Origin: Tubiluchus corallicola | Lineage: Eukaryota; Priapulida; Priapulimorpha; Priapulimorphida; Tubiluchidae | Length of the DNA stretch: 64,000 bases | NCBI GenBank assembly: GCA_030141605.1 | Contig: JAQGDQ010000367.1 | Coordinates: forward strand, 62,001 to 126,000 | Reading direction: 5' to 3' | Shown: positions 42,201 through 63,095 of the stretch, in pieces | How the letters are laid out: every line of letters starts with the position of its first letter | How positions within the stretch are numbered: position 1 is the first letter of the stretch | Notes under the pieces: generated by a model | What the model was told of the DNA's origin: nothing | The model's input: only the letters and a program-made list of their open reading frames with translations | The model's database searches: none | Made by a program: the position numbers and the translations under genes

Positions 42201-45200
42201 TTAATTTTAACAAATCATTTTGAATTTTTTATAACTGTTTTTTTGTTTGTTTGTTTGTTTTAGGGTTCGTGTGGAAGCTGTTACATGTGGGCTGCGGTGA
42301 GAATTGTTGATATTTTCAAATTTCGACCTCCGTAACTTCATTTTATCTCTTTCATTTAAACAATGTAAATTTTGTTTTAATTTCGACCGGTTTGAAAACA
42401 TGTTCAGGTTCAGCATTTGGGGCAGCGAATAAAAATGAAGTTGCTTCTATATCGACATTCATGCTAATTTGACAGGATTTATAAATCTGCTTTCTTAAAT
42501 GAGGACGAATTTTAGTCGAAGGAAGAATTCCAAGAACTGGGAACTCCAGGGTGGAAGTATACATGACACAAATTTCTTGTATAGGTGACAAGACTGATGG
42601 TAGTAACGATGTTTTATTTTGTATTATTAGCTGAAAATCCTACAACAATGCGACTGCATTTATGGTCAAACATCTACCAAGCCTGATATTAGCTATCAAG
42701 ATCTGATTGACTGTGATCCTTACACCAATGGTAAGGTTGGTTATTTTCCCAGTTTATAATGTTATAGGCCAGCGTATTACACTATAAGGCAAAAAATGGG
42801 TTGAGAAGCCGCCTTTATTAAAACAAATAAAATTTATTAAACTTATACTGACTGACTCGCTGGCTGGCTGGCTGACCGACCAACCAACTGACTAATTGAT
42901 TAATGGCATTCGGAATTCGTTTATTATTAAATTATATATATATTTTATATATTAAATTACTTAACCTTTATGATCAATTTGTACAAATTTCAGTATTTAT
43001 GTGCATATAACTCAAAGCTTGCTCTCTTTTTTGCCTTTCATTGCACCTATAATTTTAATTTTCGCGTTGACACATTAACCTCCAATAGTGTTTTATTTTT
43101 TAAATTTTCAATGATTGATTATATGTTGACTGTTGTTTATGGAAAAATAAAGATGTTACTTTGTAACACCTTGCTGAATTTAATTTTCCAATGCCTCGCT
43201 CTTGCTCTGACGTCATCGTTTCAAAAATACAGTCAGAACGAGTTTTGAGGCTTTGTCGTTGGTCAAAACTAACTTTTACTCTTATTTTTAGGCTGCAGTG
43301 GTGGTTTTTACAGCACAGTATGGACGTCAGTCTACCGTCGTGGAGATGACTTACTACGAACATCTGATTACGCTTACGTCGCCAGCGAGGTAAGATTTGG
43401 ATCAATGCTTTAATCAAAGATAACTGAAATACTAAAATACAAACTACATTAGATAACAGGTGCAGTGGGCAGGTAAACAGCATGGAACAGTAATTACAAA
43501 ATAATCAAATGAATGTACCATTTTTTGAGAAATAATAAGCAAAACTTATTTTTTATTTTAGACCTTTCAAAATGGTGACCAAGAAAGTTGGGGTTAAATC
43601 AAAGAGTTGTAATGTTACGTATAATAACTACACGTACAGTAAATACTATGCATTGTAAGGAATATGTTGTTTAGCCGAGAAACCCAAATGACGCCCAATA
43701 AAAATGTGGAATTTGTCAAATGCCACAGTTATGTCTATACATAGACAATGGGCAGACAGGATTCCTATGCATTATGTCCGTTTTCAAGATAAGTAAGTAG
43801 TAGACACTGCTACATCATGAAATTTCATCAATTTTCTGATAGGAAATAATTACATTATTCGGCTATTTATTATGAATATTTACTATGTGATAAAACATTT
43901 TATTATGATCGTAATTAATGTAAAAATTTATATTTAGCAAAGCTGCAAAAAATCTCAGTATGATCTTTCAACTTTCACATACACGATCGACCAACACTGG
44001 TACGAAAGTGGTAAGTTTTAACTAAACTGTATTGTATTGTATTGTATTGTATTGTATTGTATTGTATTGTATTGTATTGTATTGTATTGTATTGTATTGT
44101 ATTGTATTGTATTGTATTGTATTGTTTGTTTGTTTGTTTGTATTGTATTGTATTGTATTGTATTGTGTTGTATTGTATTGTATTGTATTGTATTGTATTG
44201 TATTGTATTGTATTGTATTGTATTGTATTGTATTGTATTGTATTGTATTGTATTGTATTGTATTGTATTGTATTGTATTGTATTGTATTGTATTGTATTG
44301 TATTGTATTGTATTGTATTGTATTGTATTGTATTGTATTGTATTGTATTGTATTGTATTGTATTGTATTGTATAATATCATCAGCAGTCAATGAAGTGTA
44401 ATAAAAAAGGTAAAGTTCAAAATAAGGAGAAATCACAAGTCATTCCGAATCAAAATGACGTACATGCTTATACAACCAGAGAACGTAATAAATTTTACAT
44501 TCCTAAATTCAAAATTAATGTCGTAAAACACTCTATTAAATATCAAGGTGTTCTACTGTGGAACAATCTTCCTAATAAAGTAACAAAAGCAAATTCTGTA
44601 TGTATTTACAGAAAATGAATGCGGCTACATTTAACTTCGGCGTAATGTTCCTGTTTTTACACATGCATGCGTAAATGCATTAGTACAATAATAAGTTTTT
44701 TACGAGGTAAAGAATTTTTTAAATTACTACTTATGTTTTGTACAAATTTACTCTTTTAATCGGCTTGCCGACTTTTACTGTCATTTACTGCCTTTAAATT
44801 ATGATAATTAATAGACAGATGAAATGTTGGATGGAATAAAGTCCTTATTCCACTTTTAATAATTTCATAATTTTAATATAAGGTAAAATACGCATTATAT
44901 TACGTAATGTGTCTGTTTGTGAATGTGGAAATAAACTTATAAATAAACTTCTAAAATGTCTTTACAACTGGCCAAAACTTTCCCGCTTTCGCTTAGAAGA
45001 AGAAATTCCACGGTAGTTAGAAGAAAACTGACGAACACGTGTGTTTATAGTAGCGTCCATTTTTGTATATGTAGTTACAATATGCGACTTGCATACTTTG
45101 GCTTTTTCTTGTTGATCTTAAACTGTGGCTGCTTTCTCTCTATTGTTAATTATGTCCAGTGTTGCATACCAGTGTCGTTAGCTTAAAAGGCCACCTGATC

Positions 45201-47669
45201 TCTCCTTTATCGAGATCTTCATACAAGATGCCACCAGCAACAGAAGATCTGTTTTGGCAGGCAGCCGTTACTTTGTCTAACCATTGACTTTTTTCCAAAT
45301 TAGCTAAGCAAGAAGTCAAAACTGCAAAAGCAAAAGTACAGCTGTGCATAGTGCGAGTGTTATGACTTAAGACAAGTGAAAACTACCAGAATTCTGCATC
45401 TCGTTTCCAGGTCTCTTTGTTTTACTGTTATTAATGACTGTACAATACCGTTCAACAACAATACTTGCCACTGTAAGGAGATGTTGATGTTCAGTCCCCA
45501 GTTTTCTTCTGTGCTCAAAAATACGATTCCTGTGATTCCGATTGCTGCATAGCTCACATTTACTTGTTCATTACTATACTGTTATCATGGTCGTTCGGCT
45601 ATTAGTAAGACGCGCGTGCTGTGCCTATTTATTTTTTAAATTAATCGAGTACCTTCTCTTGCTAATCAAGTACCATTCCCGTGACTAAGCCCGTTTTGCC
45701 CAAAAACTTGAAGGCAGTTTAATAATTAAAGGTAAGTAAATTATTCACTAAACTAATTCATATATTTTTACCGTAGGCGAAAATGGAATTATGTCAAACC
45801 TTGCATACGGCTGTGTTGCCGTCGCCGTGGATGCAAATTATCAATGGTTTTCCTATGATTCAGGTTCGTAATAGCCAAGAATAATGTGTAGCAAGTTGCA
45901 AAGCATGCGCGACAGCTATAGGTGTACCTACTTCTGATATACCTATATCCATCTTCATGTGGGTAAAAGAGTTGAATTGGGCAGACCCCCATAAGAAAGG
46001 AATGTTGGGAAATACACTACATACATCTACACCAGGTTTAGTTTTAAAACTGCTACACTAGGTTTAGTTTTAAAACTGTGTACCTTTATGTGATATATAT
46101 ATATATGTATATATATGTATATATATATATATATATATGTGGGCCTAAATAAAAAGGCATAATTCAGTTTCTTGTTAATGCGCAAACTCCTCACCAACAA
46201 TGACTTAAAGCGTCTTTAACGTTGGTTGACAGTTCGGTAGTGGTTAAGGAGGACCGGATTAAGACCCCAAGAGACCCTAAACACTGAAAAGATGGTACTC
46301 CATATATGTGTAATTCGGAATAGAAACAATACTAAATTGTAAAATGAAATTTTACATATATATGAAACGAAAAAAACTTACAGTAAGATTTATTTACAGT
46401 AAATGCTAGGCTTTCTCTTTACATTGCTTAAAAGTGGTCTTAGACTGAAAATACAGAGACCGCTCTAAATCCTATAAAGGGACAGACATTCCGGGGTATT
46501 TTACTTTTGGGTAATTCTTCGATTTAAACAAAACTGGGGCCCTCTTCCCCTGAGGCCCCAAACCCTATTTTCCTTAATGTTTAATGCAGGGCTGTCGTTA
46601 AGTTATCTAATAGCAACAGTACGAATAAGAGACATAACGGCATAATAAACCGTGCACTGTTCAGAAAACTCTGAAGCACTTTAAAAATTTCTTGAAGAAT
46701 GTACAATTAGTATCATATTATGACAGGTGTCTTTGAATGCACCAATCCAAGTGGCGTAAATCATGCAGTTATTGTCTGTGGCCATGGCACTGAAGACGGA
46801 CAGGATTATTGGCTTGTTCAAAACAGGTAATATGCTTTGTGTACAATTGTGCTTACTCACTGTACTCACTGTACAAGGCCAGATACTCACTGTACATATA
46901 TTATAAGGCTCACCACTTTGTCAACCGCTAGTAGGCCTAAATGTTAACAGAGACGTTTATATTAGCAGTTAACAAGATTCTTATGACGCTAAACTGGCTT
47001 CATCAGGCTCAGTAAGCACAAAATGTGGATTGGTCAAACTTTTGCAAAACTTTCAAACATATAACTTTCAAGTTAAGTGGATCTGCAAGCATTGCAACAA
47101 CACATTAATGCGATGTGTAGGCTTTTAGGTAGTTGTTCGTGAAATATGGACGTGTACCTGGCAAGCAATGCACTTATAAATTTATATTCGTTAATCCAAA
47201 ATCAATTCAATTCAATTCAATTTCAATTTATTTATCTCTTTATAGTGTTACAATAAAACATGATTAATAAAAGAATCTCTAATAAATTTTGAAGAATGGT
47301 TAAAATGTATAGATAGATCTAGAACTAGAGGAAGGATAGCGAAAAGACTATAAAGTCACCTAGTCTGTTATCCTTTACCGAATATAGATAAAAAGATTTT
47401 TTTAGATTTTTAGATAAAATCGATTAAATAAACTGGAAAATCAGCGAACTGCCGAATGTAAATACAGCATAAATTAAAACTAGGACTGATTTGTATGACT
47501 AGGTCAGCTCAGCAATTTAAATTATAATTGTTATGTTTTTACATTGATATTTAGCTGGGGAACCGGCTGGGGTGAAGGTGGATACATGAAACTGCGACGA
47601 GGCGTAGGAGCTTGTAATGTCAACATATATGGAGGATATCAACCGTATAATTGTGGTGGTACATATTAA
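38984..47669 (+). CDS. Secreted papain-family (C1A) cysteine peptidase, paralogue 1, 11 exons (360 aa)
   Basis: Exons: 38984-39113, 39696-39835, 40175-40254, 41990-42116, 42264-42296, 42631-42730, 43292-43389, 43938-44010, 45777-45863, 46727-46826, 47555-47669; all phases join. A signal peptide (MKIYVLVVFAVAFLAIIENA) is followed by an I29-type propeptide with the ERFNIN-like ERRAIFERN…AQN pattern and LNDFAD. It then has a basic, proline-containing linker ending RSKR (133-136), a furin-type site directly before the mature chain. Mature landmarks: oxyanion Gln159, catalytic Cys165 in GSCGSCYMWAA, LIDCD…GCSGG, catalytic His302 (NHAVIVCGHG) and Asn322 (QNSWGTGWGEGGYMKL). The residue after the active Cys is Tyr; papains usually have Trp. 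The propeptide carries two Cys (KANCDAQN, WACKL). The start is fixed by the signal peptide and by paralogue 2. A lysosomal or secreted protease is expected; the specific cathepsin class is unclear. Confidence 0.94.
39202..39261. repeat. (CT)n microsatellite in intron 1 of peptidase gene 1
   Basis: About 60 bp of uninterrupted CT dinucleotides between CCCCCCTCTCTCCT and TTCCTCC. Confidence 0.95.
40262..40750 (-). mobile_element. CR1/Jockey-type LINE, C-terminal reverse-transcriptase fragment with 3' UTR
   Basis: The minus strand encodes …LSKLKVAYNVSTRKLFNF, SARYISTRLNIIYFDVI and RKCAYSLYVRL…IRRHWRSLLY, the pattern of the region after the polymerase domain in CR1/L2-like LINEs. A UTR-like stretch ending in AAATAAAATATTAAATC follows. 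The copy is 5'-truncated. It begins about 8 bp downstream of the exon 3 donor of peptidase gene 1, in antisense to it. Confidence 0.65.
44029..44372. repeat. (ATTGT)n pentanucleotide array in intron 8 of peptidase gene 1
   Basis: About 344 bp, close to 69 units, nearly pure apart from a short (TTTG)n patch at about 44122-44140 and one TTGTG variant at 44165. The array starts about 19 bp after the exon 8 donor. With a 5-bp period and no stop, all three plus frames are open, giving spurious CIVLY-type open frames and YNTIQ-type ones on the other strand. Confidence 0.98.
44391..44640 (+). pseudogene. LINE reverse-transcriptase C-terminal remnant
   Basis: Encodes VHAYTTRERNKFYIPKFKIN, then VVKHSIKYQGVLLWNNLPNKV, then a short tail and a stop. 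The 'TR…N.Y.P..K.N..K.SI.YQG...WN.LP' pattern is the conserved C-terminus of CR1/Jockey-like ORF2 proteins. A 3'-UTR-like stretch follows to about 44850 (CGGCTTGCCGACTTTTACTG, AATAAAG). The 5' side is cut off at the ATTGT array. Confidence 0.65.
46093..46139. repeat. (TA)n-rich microsatellite
   Basis: ATATATATATATGTATATATATG-type run, imperfect, in intron 9 of peptidase gene 1. Confidence 0.85.
47190..47400 (-). mobile_element. LINE 3' end with (AATTG)n tail, minus strand
   Basis: On the plus strand the tail reads TCAATTCAATTCAATTCAAT, followed by TTTATTTATCTCTTTATAG; on the minus strand this is a 3' UTR ending in (GAATT)n, as at 17640-17945. It lies in the last intron of peptidase gene 1. 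No coding part was seen. Confidence 0.4.
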
Positions 47670-48152
47670 TCAGTTATCAAGAAACTTAGGTAATTCAATG
47701 ATTAAGATAATTGTTAAATTTATAGTTAAACGCTATACCTTTATACCATGTGTATATATTGGGTATGGTACCTAATCGATTTATTTATCAATGCAATTGG
47801 TAATCCAGAATTTTTTCTTATTTTGAACGTTGAATTTTGATTTTAATCATTGCATGAAATCGATAGCAACTGCATGTTTATTCTTCTTTCTACCGTTGTA
47901 TATTAAACTGTTTTCTGAAATAGTTTTATACCCAAAATTTTTTGATGATATATTGATAATTGTTATTTATTTTTTATTTTTTATTTGTAAATAAGAGATA
48001 GTTTGACCTGTACAACTGCAAATCCAGTTTATTGCTTCATTAATGTTATTTAGATTATTTTTGATTTTTGAGAGAAAATATCACGGTTTCAAAGTATTGT
48101 TGTAAAAATAATGATGGCATTAAATTGTTTCTTAAAAGTTATTATTTATATA

Positions 48153-48158
48153 AATAAA
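48153..48158 (+). terminator. Probable poly(A) signal of peptidase gene 1
   Basis: AATAAA about 480 bp after the stop codon, at the end of an AT-rich stretch that resembles the 3' UTR of the paralogue. Confidence 0.45.
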
Positions 48159-49079
48159 GAGATTAATGTATTAGTATTTCAATTATTTTTGCTTCATTTT
48201 GCGTTTTTGATTGACTATTGATCACATACAAACTGGAAATTTATTTTTATTTTTTACCAATAACAGCATTTTCAACTCAAGCTGCATTTTCTTTCCCATG
48301 GGTAGATACAGGTTTTAGAACAACGGTGGACCCAGCAGAAGAGCCGTTACGGGGGTGAGGGAGCAGTGTAAGCTCCACTCGGACAACAATACATTTTACT
48401 GCAGTTTAGACGACTTTTCTGCCTTTTAGAAGCCATTTCCTCAACTAGGCTCACTGGTTTAGAACAGTGGTCATCTCATCTTTTACTCGAAATTACATAC
48501 CAATATATTAATATACACGATATACCACATATGATCTACATAGCTTTCATCTGTTTTCTTGTAATACAGATACAAGGCACCTTTAGGATTCAGCAAATCG
48601 TTCTCATGCTTATAATTCAGAAAAAAATATTAATTTGGTGTGTTGTAACTGTGAAATGGAGGGCCGAAGCCCTCCTAAATCCGCCGCTGTTTCTCGTAAC
48701 ATAGAAACTGGTTACTTATTTATTAGATACCGCTTACGTATTAGTAACAGTAATAGCAATTGTAATGTAATAAAATTAATCGATAACGTAATAATAAGCT
48801 ACCGCATCATATAAGACCCCAAAATGTAATGCATAATGTAATAACGTGAAGTTTAACGCATATTGTAACGCCACAACAACGCTTAATGTGATGACTAGCA
48901 GAACTAATCTTACTTGATACAGTTTTCTTATATATAGTAAAGTAATTAAGTATAGTAAAGTTTTATTTTTTGGAATATGAAGGTGGTGAGCGTTATTAAG
49001 CCAGGATTTATCCAGAGAACATTTCGCCAATGCATCATTGCGCCAATCTATTATTTCGCCAGTTGATTTATTTCATTTC

Positions 49080-49590
49080 TTTTCATATTTATTAGTGCCA
49101 AAAATACATACAACACAAGAAAAACCAAGACACACATACCATTTCAATTTTGAATATAGTGACACTGCAGACATACATAGTATTTTGTTCATCATGTATT
49201 AAAAACACTTTTTGATCAATAAATGCCTTAATTACTTCTAAATCATTACTTCTCATCAAGAATAAAAATTTATCAGCATCGCTCATAAGGAAAATATCTG
49301 GTATAATTACATTGATGTGATCGTATAATTTTCTCTAAGATCATTGTAATATGGGTATTTTATAACAAAGTGTAATTCGTCTTCGATTTCATTTCTTAAA
49401 CAGCATGAGCATATACGATTCTCAGCCGGGATTTTTCTAGGTTTAACGTATCTCTTCCCTCTTTCAATACACAAAGTATGAGAGCTGATTTTCAGTTTTG
49501 TAAATTTTGTTATAGCATATTTGGAATAATCTGAAAGTAAATAGTTTTCTAGTTGATATTGTTTTTTGAAGGTTCGACACGTTCACAGTT
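49080..49590 (-). pseudogene. LINE ORF2 C-terminal remnant with zinc-knuckle-like motif
   Basis: The minus strand reads …KPRKIPAENRICSCCLRNEI then EDELHFVIKYPYYNDLRENY: the CxxC…H…Y segment found after the reverse transcriptase in several LINE clades, with the last Cys replaced by Tyr. After a stop or frameshift near 49315, another frame continues as IPDIFLMSDADKFLFLM…, the segment that usually follows. The copy is therefore broken by at least one frameshift. CGCCA-rich direct repeats flank it. Confidence 0.65.
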
Positions 49591-50699
49591 TGTTTTGGCC
49601 ATCAGGTTTGTCTTCATTATGGATTTCTTCTTTCCAAAATAGGGTATAATCTGTTTTTATTTTTCTTCTAATTTATTAAGTCGTTTAGGTGAAAACGCTG
49701 ATTGGTGTTTAAGTAGTAGTACACTTTGCTAGTTTATCATTTCGCCAGTCAAACTTTTCGCCAGTGCATCATTTACCCCATTACCCGTCAAGTCGAGTAG
49801 GTTTACAATATAACATTAAAAAGGTGATGTTACATTTGGTCAAAAAAGATTCTTTCGGATCTAACAGCTTTGTAACTAAACCGATTTTGAAGAAGTTCGG
49901 ACATACGGTAGGTGGCGTCGCTGTGCACTAGGACGCCAAAAATTGCTTGAGTTGAATACAAGATGGCGGAGATATGGCGATTTCGAAAGGTTCTGAAAAA
50001 GTGCTAATCCCTAGTTTTTCGATGACGAACAATTTTCTTTGGGACGGGTAGGGTTGCGACGGCGAAATGCCATTTATTTTCACCCCTGCCCTCACATTGT
50101 GATGGTTCGATCCATTACGAAGCCATTGCACTTCAGCAATGATACATACTATAAGTAGCTGTTATGGAATGACCCCGTCGATTCAGTAGGTGAACGTATC
50201 AGTTTTTATTATCTCAGCCCGTGTTCTGTTCTTGTCAACCAGCAGATAGATTCCTGGCAAGTTTTCTTTTAATTTCTATTTCCGAGTTCTATGTGTTATC
50301 AGTACCATCGTTGAAAATATCGTAACATCGTTACGATATATACATATGTAACAGGTATCGGCATGTTTTCATTTAGCCCCTTTGCGAACGAAAGCCATAA
50401 ATCGTACCGATGCGTGCGCATTATTCGATTCGCCATAAAAGGTAAAATCAGATGCACTGCGACAAAATTGAGAGTCGGGTTTCGCTTAACCAGAAAATAG
50501 CGATAAGTAGGATACTAAATCCCCAGATTGTATACTTTCCGAATCTGCTACTGTTTTCATTCTGCGATGCTTAGTTTCCGAGATCCTGATCTTTTTAGAA
50601 TACCTTAAAAACTAGATAGGCCAACTTAGCCAAATTTGGACCGACTTAGCCTATAATTTCGGGTCGTGACCCTTTGACCCGCCTGAGTTATGATTGGAT

Positions 50700-51500
50700 C
50701 AGCAAAAATGTCCATTTTTGAGGAGCCATTACTCCTGAAAGAAGCCCCACCTATCCAAACGAAAAAAAACAAAAAGTAAAGCGCTATACATTGGCTATCC
50801 ACAGCCGGCTCCGTTTTGTCGAACCCTGAACCGTTACCGTTTTATAGGGCATCAAACATCATCGGTTAGAAAAAAATTCCCTATAAATATATACATATAT
50901 ATATACCAGGTATCGACATAACCAAATTTGGGAAGCTACATCTCCTGAACGAAGCCCTTTGCAATCACGTAATTAACACTCGATAATGATATAGGCTTGC
51001 GTTACTAGGCCTTTATCAACGTCCCAAATTTTGTGTACTTGAACCAAAATTTTACCAATAAGGTAGTTGATGCCACTTACCAAGATGGCTCAAAGTGCTG
51101 AAGGTCCTGTCAATTCTCTATCCAGTGACTTGCCACCCAACCGCCACCGCCACGAGGTTGCCACGCTGCGGCCGTTTCTCTAGACACATGTCGGTATCAA
51201 ACTTAAAACTTATGACAAAATTTTCAAATTTTGGAAGCCATAACTCTTAAAGGAACCCTTTCGGAATTACGTGACTAACAACACATAATGACCGTTCTCC
51301 GCCCTGCAGAGCTAAAATTTAGTGATATTGTTGTTTAACTTTATCCTAATATTGCTCAAGGAAAAAGCACCACGTACCAAGATGGCAGCCAGTTGTGATA
51401 GTCCTGTCGATTGTCTATCCAACCAGGTGTCACGCAGATGCCACCAATAAAAGATTACAGTGCTACGGCCCATTATTCCCCTTGTTGTTCCATTTATTAA
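50700..51500. repeat. Diverged direct repeats of about 300 bp (two full units, one partial)
   Basis: Units near 50925-51225 and 51226-51500 share, in order: AAATTTTGGAAGC.ATA.CTC, GAA.CCCTTT…ACGT.A.TAACA, ATAATGA, TACCAAGATGGC and CCTGTC.ATT.TCTATCCA. A partial third start is at about 50718 (GGAGCCATTACTCCTGAAAG). The spacing is similar but the sequences are well diverged, suggesting an old satellite or a transposon with internal repeats. Confidence 0.55.
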
Positions 51501-52334
51501 CTTATATAAGATGGGGGGAGCTGACGTCTGAACGTTGTAACCCACTGTGACCCGTTCGTTATTTAGTTGTACAGTACTAGACATTTGCGATTTTCATCAA
51601 AGTTTTGGTGGGGGAAGATTAAAAGTTATCCACAAAAAAATTCGTAGCTATGGGTCAAGCCACAAAAAAGTTAACTTTGGAGTTCCACTGGTGAACTATA
51701 CCACTGGCGAACCGTACCACTGGAGGACAAAAATAATTTGTTTATGGATAAGGTATTAACATAGTAGAAAAAATTACCGGCGAAATGTATTAGTGGCAAA
51801 CCGTACCACTAGAAAACTGTCGAAATACCATTCCCACAGTCCCACACCGCTAGTACGAAACAACATTGCTTCGGCTAGTTACTGCATAATCAGTTGGAGT
51901 TTTTCATTACATTATGCGTTTTTGTGGTGTTACAATATACATTAAACTTTAGGTAATTACACCATGCGTTAGCTTTTTCCTGTTTATAAACAATCGGTAA
52001 TTGATTATAGGTCTGTTTTTCGCTCTTGTTCCTGCATTATCGTACATTAAAAATGAACGCGCCTGAAGCAGTATGTATAATTTCCAGCGACTATTGTATA
52101 GTTGCTGCGCGTGCCTTAACTATTTTAATTATCAGTAAATTTTCAGATTCAGCTCAAAAACTCGCCTTGAACGTTTATATTGTCTACACGGAGCCTCACT
52201 TTTCGAAGAGTTCACATTTAGACTATATAAATTTGTTAGCTTAGATTCACGCGTAAACTCAACCATTTTAATGTTTGGCTCTTGGCGGTTTGTAAAGGTA
52301 TTGAAATTCTACACTTTGTAAAAAGAACGCGAAG

Positions 52335-52420
52335 ATTTAGTAGTACACAACCACTAACTTAGTAGAAACAAGTTGCATTAAGGCCGCTGGTTCGAATCCA
52401 GGCTGTATTACAACTTTTTC
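52335..52420 (+). repeat. tRNA-like segment with a consensus B box
   Basis: CTGGTTCGAATCCAG forms a perfect T-arm with a canonical polymerase III B box; TGTATTACAACTTTTTCA follows. Upstream, TAGTAGTACACAACCACTAA only weakly resembles a D-arm and no acceptor stem pairs properly, so a tRNA-derived SINE head or tRNA pseudogene is likelier than a working tRNA. Confidence 0.45.
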
Positions 52421-52929
52421 AATGCTTCCTTCCTTTCAAGTTTGGTACCAGAAATTGATTAATTGTGGATTTGTGCCATCAACAACTATAGTTCGTCTAC
52501 TTAATGATGTCTTTCCGGTATTTAGTGATATCAGTGTATCGACAACAATCGGTTAATGCAATTAATAAACTAAAATGGGGCTTAGACTAGGGTGTATTTG
52601 AGCGAGAAGCTACCTAAACCCTAGCTAAATGTGCAACTTCTATTTGTTTTTAGTTTTAAGTCTGACTCTGCACTCGACCCGCATTTCAAAAGGGAAGCTT
52701 GCACTTGTTTATGAATGTGGATTGGAACTTGTACAATGTACCTTCGCATTGTACGTCTGCAATGCATAGAACATGAGACTAAACGCAAGAGTTCGACAGG
52801 GCAAAGCTGTCAACTTTAATGATGGTGAAGATGGAAGCATACAATAATCCACAAATCAATATAAACAATTCAAGGTGAAATTTCTTGTAATAGCTCCATT
52901 ATGGCATCTATAACAGATAACGAGCGTAC

Positions 52930-53130
52930 ATTTGAAGATCAAGGTTTTTGGTTGCTGCCTCAGAGAACGCGTTTGGACAACGACTGAATAAATTCCAAAG
53001 AGTTAAACAACAAAATAGACGGTCAGGGTTAAGTATTTAAATTTAACATTTCGGGTTATGGGTCAACATAGTACTGAAGTTAAAATTCTAAAGTCAAGGA
53101 ACCTCATTTGAATACCCGGGGTATATAAGA
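52930..53130 (+). promoter_or_regulatory. Promoter of peptidase gene 2
   Basis: Contains AGATCAAGGTTT…TGCCTCAGAGAA (52937) and one diverged copy of the unit that is triplicated upstream of gene 1 (GGGTTATGGGTCAACA … AAAGTCAAGGAAC). The TATA box GGGGTATATAAGACC is at 53119-53133, about 85 bp before the ATG. Conservation with gene 1 supports function. Confidence 0.6.
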
Positions 53131-53212
53131 CCAGCTACATCCTTTGCTATTTTGTGAGTAAAATACTGTGTGTATACATCTTGTTGTGTTCTGTCGCTTA
53201 TATTTTTTCGTA

Positions 53213-62593
<9,381 letters not shown>

Positions 62594-63089
62594 TAACGAA
62601 TTGTGTCGCTATGAATCGCACAGGAATAAAAATAGTTAGTTATTCTACTAAACGCTCTCTAGATCTAAATATCTACAGTGGTAGCTATGCACGCTAATAT
62701 GTAAATCCAATAGGCCCATATTGTAATTTAGAATTTTACTGTTTTGTAGACTGTTCTCTGTACTTTATGAAATTAATTTCATTACTTCCAGTGAGTTGAA
62801 TTTGTTAAGGTTGTTTTATTGCTAGTATTGCTAGCGATGTAGTTGAAATGTCGTGAATTAGTTTTGTGGATCGAAACTTTTATTTATTTTTACTTTGTAA
62901 ATAAGTCGAAGTATAATTTGTAATGTACATTATTAAAAAGAAAATGTTTACTGCTTTGTATGCTATAAATATATAGGGATTCATGTTAAATGATAATTAA
63001 TTTTGCTTTTGAATGAAAATTGACTGTACATAGTGTAAAAGCACTTTACAAAACGATAGCATTAAATGTACGTAACTGCTGATATTGTA

Positions 63090-63095
63090 AATAAA
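63090..63095 (+). terminator. Probable poly(A) signal of peptidase gene 2
   Basis: AATAAA with a second overlapping AATAAAG directly after, about 500 bp past the stop codon. Confidence 0.5.

Larger units (their letters stand above)
47670..53212. other. Intergenic region between the two peptidase genes
   Basis: Holds the 3' UTR of gene 1 (to about 48170), a minus-strand LINE fragment (49080-49590), a diverged repeat block (50700-51500), short CCACTGG-type direct repeats (51680-51830), a tRNA-like segment (52335-52420) and the promoter of gene 2 (from about 52930). No other gene was recognised. Confidence 0.5.

Noticed and set aside
43975-44436. Open frames in all plus frames and on minus over the ATTGT array
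   Set aside because: Same cause: a 5-bp repeat without stops, within an intron.
45140-45560. Two minus-strand open frames (65 and 67 codons) in intron 8 of peptidase gene 1
   Set aside because: Adjacent but not joinable in frame, with no recognisable domain; likely chance or a decayed repeat.
46240-46600. Possible hAT element (GAGGACCGG … GGGGCCCTCTTCCCCTGAGGCCCC … GCAGGGC)
   Set aside because: The ends do not pair and no 8-bp duplication was found.
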